Made by a program: the position numbers and the translations under genes
DNA from: Frankia gtarii
GTDB lineage: Bacteria > Actinomycetota > Actinomycetes > Frankiales > Frankiaceae
Direction: 5' to 3'
DNA: 64,000 nucleotides
Assembly: GCF_025403375.1 (NCBI RefSeq)
Contig: NZ_JAMPTM010000006.1
Location: forward strand, 1-64,000
The notes under the pieces: model-generated
Database searches by the model: none
What the model was told of the DNA's origin: nothing
The model's input: the letters and a program-made list of their open reading frames with translations, nothing else
In this document: positions 61,603 to 64,000 of the stretch, one piece after another
Layout of the letters: every line of letters starts with the position of its first letter
Position numbering within the stretch: position 1 is the stretch's first letter

Positions 61603-62190
61603 TCAGTCCAGCTCATCGCGAACGGGCGTGGCGTCCTGAGTGGTGCTGGCGACCTGGCGGCGGATCTGTTCGGCAATCTCGTCAGGGGCCCGCTGGTCGG
61701 TGCGGAGCATCATGCCGAACTCGGTCGGGCTCATGCCGGTGAGGTCGGCGCGCGTCTCGTCCCATGCCCGGAGCCGGTCGGGGATGTCGGTGCTGCCGCG
61801 CTGGCGGAGCCGGTCGGCCGTGATGTCGCGGGGGCACCAGAGCAGGACGGTCAGCCATCGCGCCGCGTATTCGGCGCGTAGGGCGGCGATGCCGGCGACC
61901 TGGCCGATGTGGACGACGGGAATCCGCCCGGTGCTGGTGATTTCGTCGAGGCGGGGCCGGTCGATGGCGTAGATGTTGCCGTACCGCTCGTTGACGTACA
62001 GGATCTGCCCGCGGTCCTGGAGGCGGGTGAGGTCGTCGGCGGTGGCGTACCGGTACCGGCTGGGTGCTCCGGCTCCGACCTTGAGCCGGTCGAAGTGTAC
62101 GAAGCGATCGTCCAGGCTGGTCAGGGCGGTGGTGATGGTGTCCTTCCCCGCGGCCGGTGGGCCGTAGAGGATGACGGCGTCAGGAGGCAT
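61603..62190 (-). CDS. P-loop kinase, guanylate-kinase/AAA_33-like
   Basis: 195-aa nucleoside- or small-molecule-kinase-like protein. Walker A 'LYGPPAAGKDTITTAL' at residues 8-23; a DR-x-K-like 'FDRLKVGAGAPSRYRYATADDL' resembles guanylate kinase; 'LLWCPRDITADRLRQRG' is a typical lid/arginine region. The ATG at 62190 overlaps the end of the upstream kinase gene by 11 bases; the longer frame is out-of-phase shadow of that gene. Substrate unknown. Confidence 0.75.
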   Translation of the reverse strand: MPPDAVILYGPPAAGKDTITTALTSLDDRFVHFDRLKVGAGAPSRYRYATADDLTRLQDRGQILYVNERYGNIYAIDRPRLDEITSTGRIPVVHIGQVAGIAALRAEYAARWLTVLLWCPRDITADRLRQRGSTDIPDRLRAWDETRADLTGMSPTEFGMMLRTDQRAPDEIAEQIRRQVASTTQDATPVRDELD

Positions 62191-63316
62191 CGCGGACCTG
62201 GCTTGCGATGCGGCGGGCCTGTTCGGCGAGGTTGGTCTGTGCGTGCCGGCTGTTGTCGACAAGGTAGTGGGTGCACACCGGCCGCGCGTCGGGGTTGATC
62301 GTCTTGAGGTAGTCGTCCCAGTAGGACAGCTTCCACGAGTCGCGGGCGGCGTCGCGTGACTCCATGTAGTCGCGCATCGAATCGATGTCGCAGCGCAGCC
62401 ACACCGCGGCGACGGCGGCGCCGCAGTTTCCGGCGCGCTTGGCCATGCGTTCCACCCACCGGGGGTCGCCGAGTTCGCGGACGAACGGCGCTGTGACGAT
62501 GGTCGTGATGCCGAGCCGGAGGTTGTCGAACGCCGTATCGAACATGCTGCGGTATTCGAGCGGGCGGATTCGGCCCATGTAGGTGTCGCTGTGGCGGTCG
62601 TTCGGGTCGTCACCGGTCGCCAGGAGCAGCGATTCGGTGAGGGGGCGGCTGAGGGTGTCCTTGTCGAGCAGGGGCCATCCGGTGATCTCGGCGATGAACC
62701 GCGCGAACTCGGTTTTCCCGGATCCGGGGAATCCGGCCACCATGACGATTGCGGGGGTGCCCTCGCGGGGCCGTCCCGAACTCCAGGCGGCGAGGATGTG
62801 CCCTTCGAGGTCGTACGGGGGCAGGGCGACCTGCCGGCCGCCGCCGGGGCCTGGTGCCGGTGGCTGGACGCTGGCCAGCAGGGTGCGGATCGACTCGGTG
62901 ACCTCGTCGCGGCGGGGGACGACCGGTGGGGCGCCGGTGCTGCTGATGAGGTCCCGTAGATGGGTCGGGACCCGGAGGGACTCCCGGCGGGGCCGGGGGA
63001 CCTCAGTGCCGGACTCCCACGGACGAGGCGCGAGACCGATCATGATTCCGGGGATGTGGAGGCCGTCGGCGATCCGCTCGATCACGTCGACGTCCTCCAC
63101 CCTGGCCTTGCCGCTGGCGATCCGGCTCACCCGGGACTGGCTGAAGCCTTCGATGGACGAGGCAATGCGGTCCTGGCTGACGTGGTCCCACTTGCGTATG
63201 AGCAGGAAGGCGGCGCCGAAGTCGCGGGCGCGCAGTGCCTCGGCCATGTCGGCACGGGCCAGCAGCTCGGGGGAGACGGTGTAGCGCTGCCAGGTCGGCT
63301 GTGGGTCAGCGGTCAT
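62180..63316 (-). CDS. XRE-family HTH domain fused to a P-loop kinase
   Basis: 378-aa fusion. Residues about 35-100 form a Cro/CI-like helix-turn-helix ('VSQDRIASSIEGFSQSRVSRIASGKARVEDVDVIERIADGL'). After a Pro-rich linker, residues about 195-375 are a zeta-toxin/polynucleotide-kinase-like P-loop domain with Walker A 'MVAGFPGSGKTEFARFI' and 'WLRCDIDSMRDYMESRDAARD'. The start MTADPQ (63316) is preferred over an Arg-rich upstream extension. First gene of a three-gene operon; it may sense a small molecule and regulate the operon. Confidence 0.8.
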   Translation of the reverse strand: MTADPQPTWQRYTVSPELLARADMAEALRARDFGAAFLLIRKWDHVSQDRIASSIEGFSQSRVSRIASGKARVEDVDVIERIADGLHIPGIMIGLAPRPWESGTEVPRPRRESLRVPTHLRDLISSTGAPPVVPRRDEVTESIRTLLASVQPPAPGPGGGRQVALPPYDLEGHILAAWSSGRPREGTPAIVMVAGFPGSGKTEFARFIAEITGWPLLDKDTLSRPLTESLLLATGDDPNDRHSDTYMGRIRPLEYRSMFDTAFDNLRLGITTIVTAPFVRELGDPRWVERMAKRAGNCGAAVAAVWLRCDIDSMRDYMESRDAARDSWKLSYWDDYLKTINPDARPVCTHYLVDNSRHAQTNLAEQARRIASQVRDAS

Positions 63317-63430
63317 CCATCGCTCTTCGATCGGTGGCGGGCCGGGAAATCCGCGTGAGCGGGCAGGCACGCTGAGCATAGCTGTGAGCATGTCGTCGCG
63401 GTATGGCAAGCCCGAATCGAGCGGCTGACC

Positions 63431-63447
63431 AGCGCCGAAACGGCGCT
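63431..63447. promoter_or_regulatory. Perfect inverted repeat in the divergent region
   Basis: agcgccg / cggcgct separated by aaa: a 7-bp perfect palindrome in the 311-base region between the HTH-kinase operon (minus) and the right-edge gene (plus). It could be the binding site of the HTH-kinase protein. Nothing else stands out in 63317-63627. Confidence 0.35.
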
Positions 63448-63627
63448 GTTCCCGTGTGGGTGGCGGCGCGGGTCCGGCGCCTGATGCCGCCCATCAATGC
63501 CGACTCAACATTCCGTGACTGTGTGACCTCGGTGAGCATTGTCCCTGGTCGGTGCCGTCCGTGCCGATTCCAACTCCGCGGGCGGCGCCGGCGCTCGACC
63601 GGACGCGGACAGATGAGGGGATCGGGT

Positions 63628-64000
63628 GTGGAGCATGTCGACTGTCAGGACGAGCCGCGGGCTCGTGCGACGCGGGGGTTCGCGATGACCTGGGCCAGCG
63701 GGCCGTGCCAGACCGGGGAGGCTCCGGGGGTCGGTCTTCTGCCGTGGGGTTCGGACGCCTGGGCGCTGGTGGTGCCGGCCGGCTCGTCGGCGCAGACGCT
63801 GCACGCGGTCATGGCGGAGATGCCGGCGGGCCTGCGGTTCGCCGAAGCCTACGGCGACGTGGACGTGGTCCTCGTCTACGAGGCGGAAGGGGTGCGGCTG
63901 TCCCGGCGGGAGGTGCCGGGCACGCTCCTGCGCGGCATGCTCCAGCTCGACCCGTCTGCGCCCGGCGTCGATAGCACGCGCCGCTGGGCCACGGAGGAGG
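63628..64000 (+). CDS. Unknown protein, truncated by the right window edge
   Basis: Open frame from GTG 63628, with GAGGGG 7 bases upstream, to the last base (124 codons, no stop): VEHVDCQDEPRARATRGFAM, then 'VGLLPWGSDAWALVVPAG', 'FAEAYGDVDVVLVYEAEGV'. Codon-position GC looks like real coding DNA. No family is recognised; an internal ATG (63685) is a possible start. Divergent from the HTH-kinase operon, so it may be functionally tied to it. Confidence 0.6.
   Translation, partial: MEHVDCQDEPRARATRGFAMTWASGPCQTGEAPGVGLLPWGSDAWALVVPAGSSAQTLHAVMAEMPAGLRFAEAYGDVDVVLVYEAEGVRLSRREVPGTLLRGMLQLDPSAPGVDSTRRWATEE

Overview
The window is GC-rich actinobacterial DNA. GTG starts are frequent, genes are often joined by 4-base ATGA/GTGA stop-start overlaps, and the content (a secreted RHS/YD protein, DUF2637-type spread proteins of actinomycete integrative elements, many P450, acyl-CoA dehydrogenase and MaoC genes) fits a Frankia-like or related soil actinomycete. 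The genus is an inference.

Layout. (1) Positions 1-8652 hold a giant RHS/YD-repeat protein whose start lies left of the window. Its 3' end is cut by an IS3-family element (8650-9947) with clear inverted ends, a TAC target duplication, and an end that supplies the RHS stop codon. (2) 9950-12850 is mobile-element debris: a DUF2637 (SpdA-like) membrane protein, a sequence resembling a tRNA-Leu 3' end followed by a strong terminator, an rve transposase IS, and a domain V of a group II intron abutting that IS. (3) 13002-52342 is a continuous catabolic island of about 39 kb and 34 genes. It has a Baeyer-Villiger monooxygenase, two P450s with a ferredoxin and reductase, alcohol/aldehyde dehydrogenases, three CoA-activating or CoA-transferring enzymes beside a CaiB-type transferase, three acyl-CoA dehydrogenases, two paralogous MaoC-pair/thiolase-fold/DUF35 modules, an HMG-CoA-lyase-like enzyme and a ribose-type ABC importer. 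(4) 52490-57413 is a second mobile zone: a broken DUF2637 copy, a second copy of the tRNA-end repeat, an IS256 element, and a group II intron lying antisense in an IS3-type transposase. (5) 57798-64000 is accessory DNA: a roughly 50% GC gene joining a GHKL ATPase to a PD-(D/E)xK-like nuclease domain (candidate defence gene), a methyltransferase, a three-gene operon (XRE-HTH/P-loop kinase, second P-loop kinase, DapA-like aldolase), and an unknown gene running off the right edge.

How it may work together. The island looks like a complete peripheral-plus-central pathway for a hydrophobic, probably alicyclic or isoprenoid-like compound: import, P450/BVMO oxygenation, oxidation to acid, CoA activation, dehydrogenation, MaoC hydration, then thiolase or retro-aldol cleavage. 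The exact substrate cannot be read from sequence. Nine AT-rich sites, built from TCTAA/TTAGA or TAGATT half-sites and mostly overlapping a TTGAC(C/T) -35 box, precede essentially every transcription unit of the island and were not noticed elsewhere in the window. The only local regulator is an unusual protein with two complete TetR repressors in one chain, lying beside one of these sites. Together they look like a self-contained regulon on a mobile island bounded by two tRNA-end/DUF2637 repeats about 41.4 kb apart.

The most notable candidates for undescribed biology are the tandem-TetR/shared-operator regulon, the GHKL-nuclease gene, and the kinase-kinase-aldolase operon.
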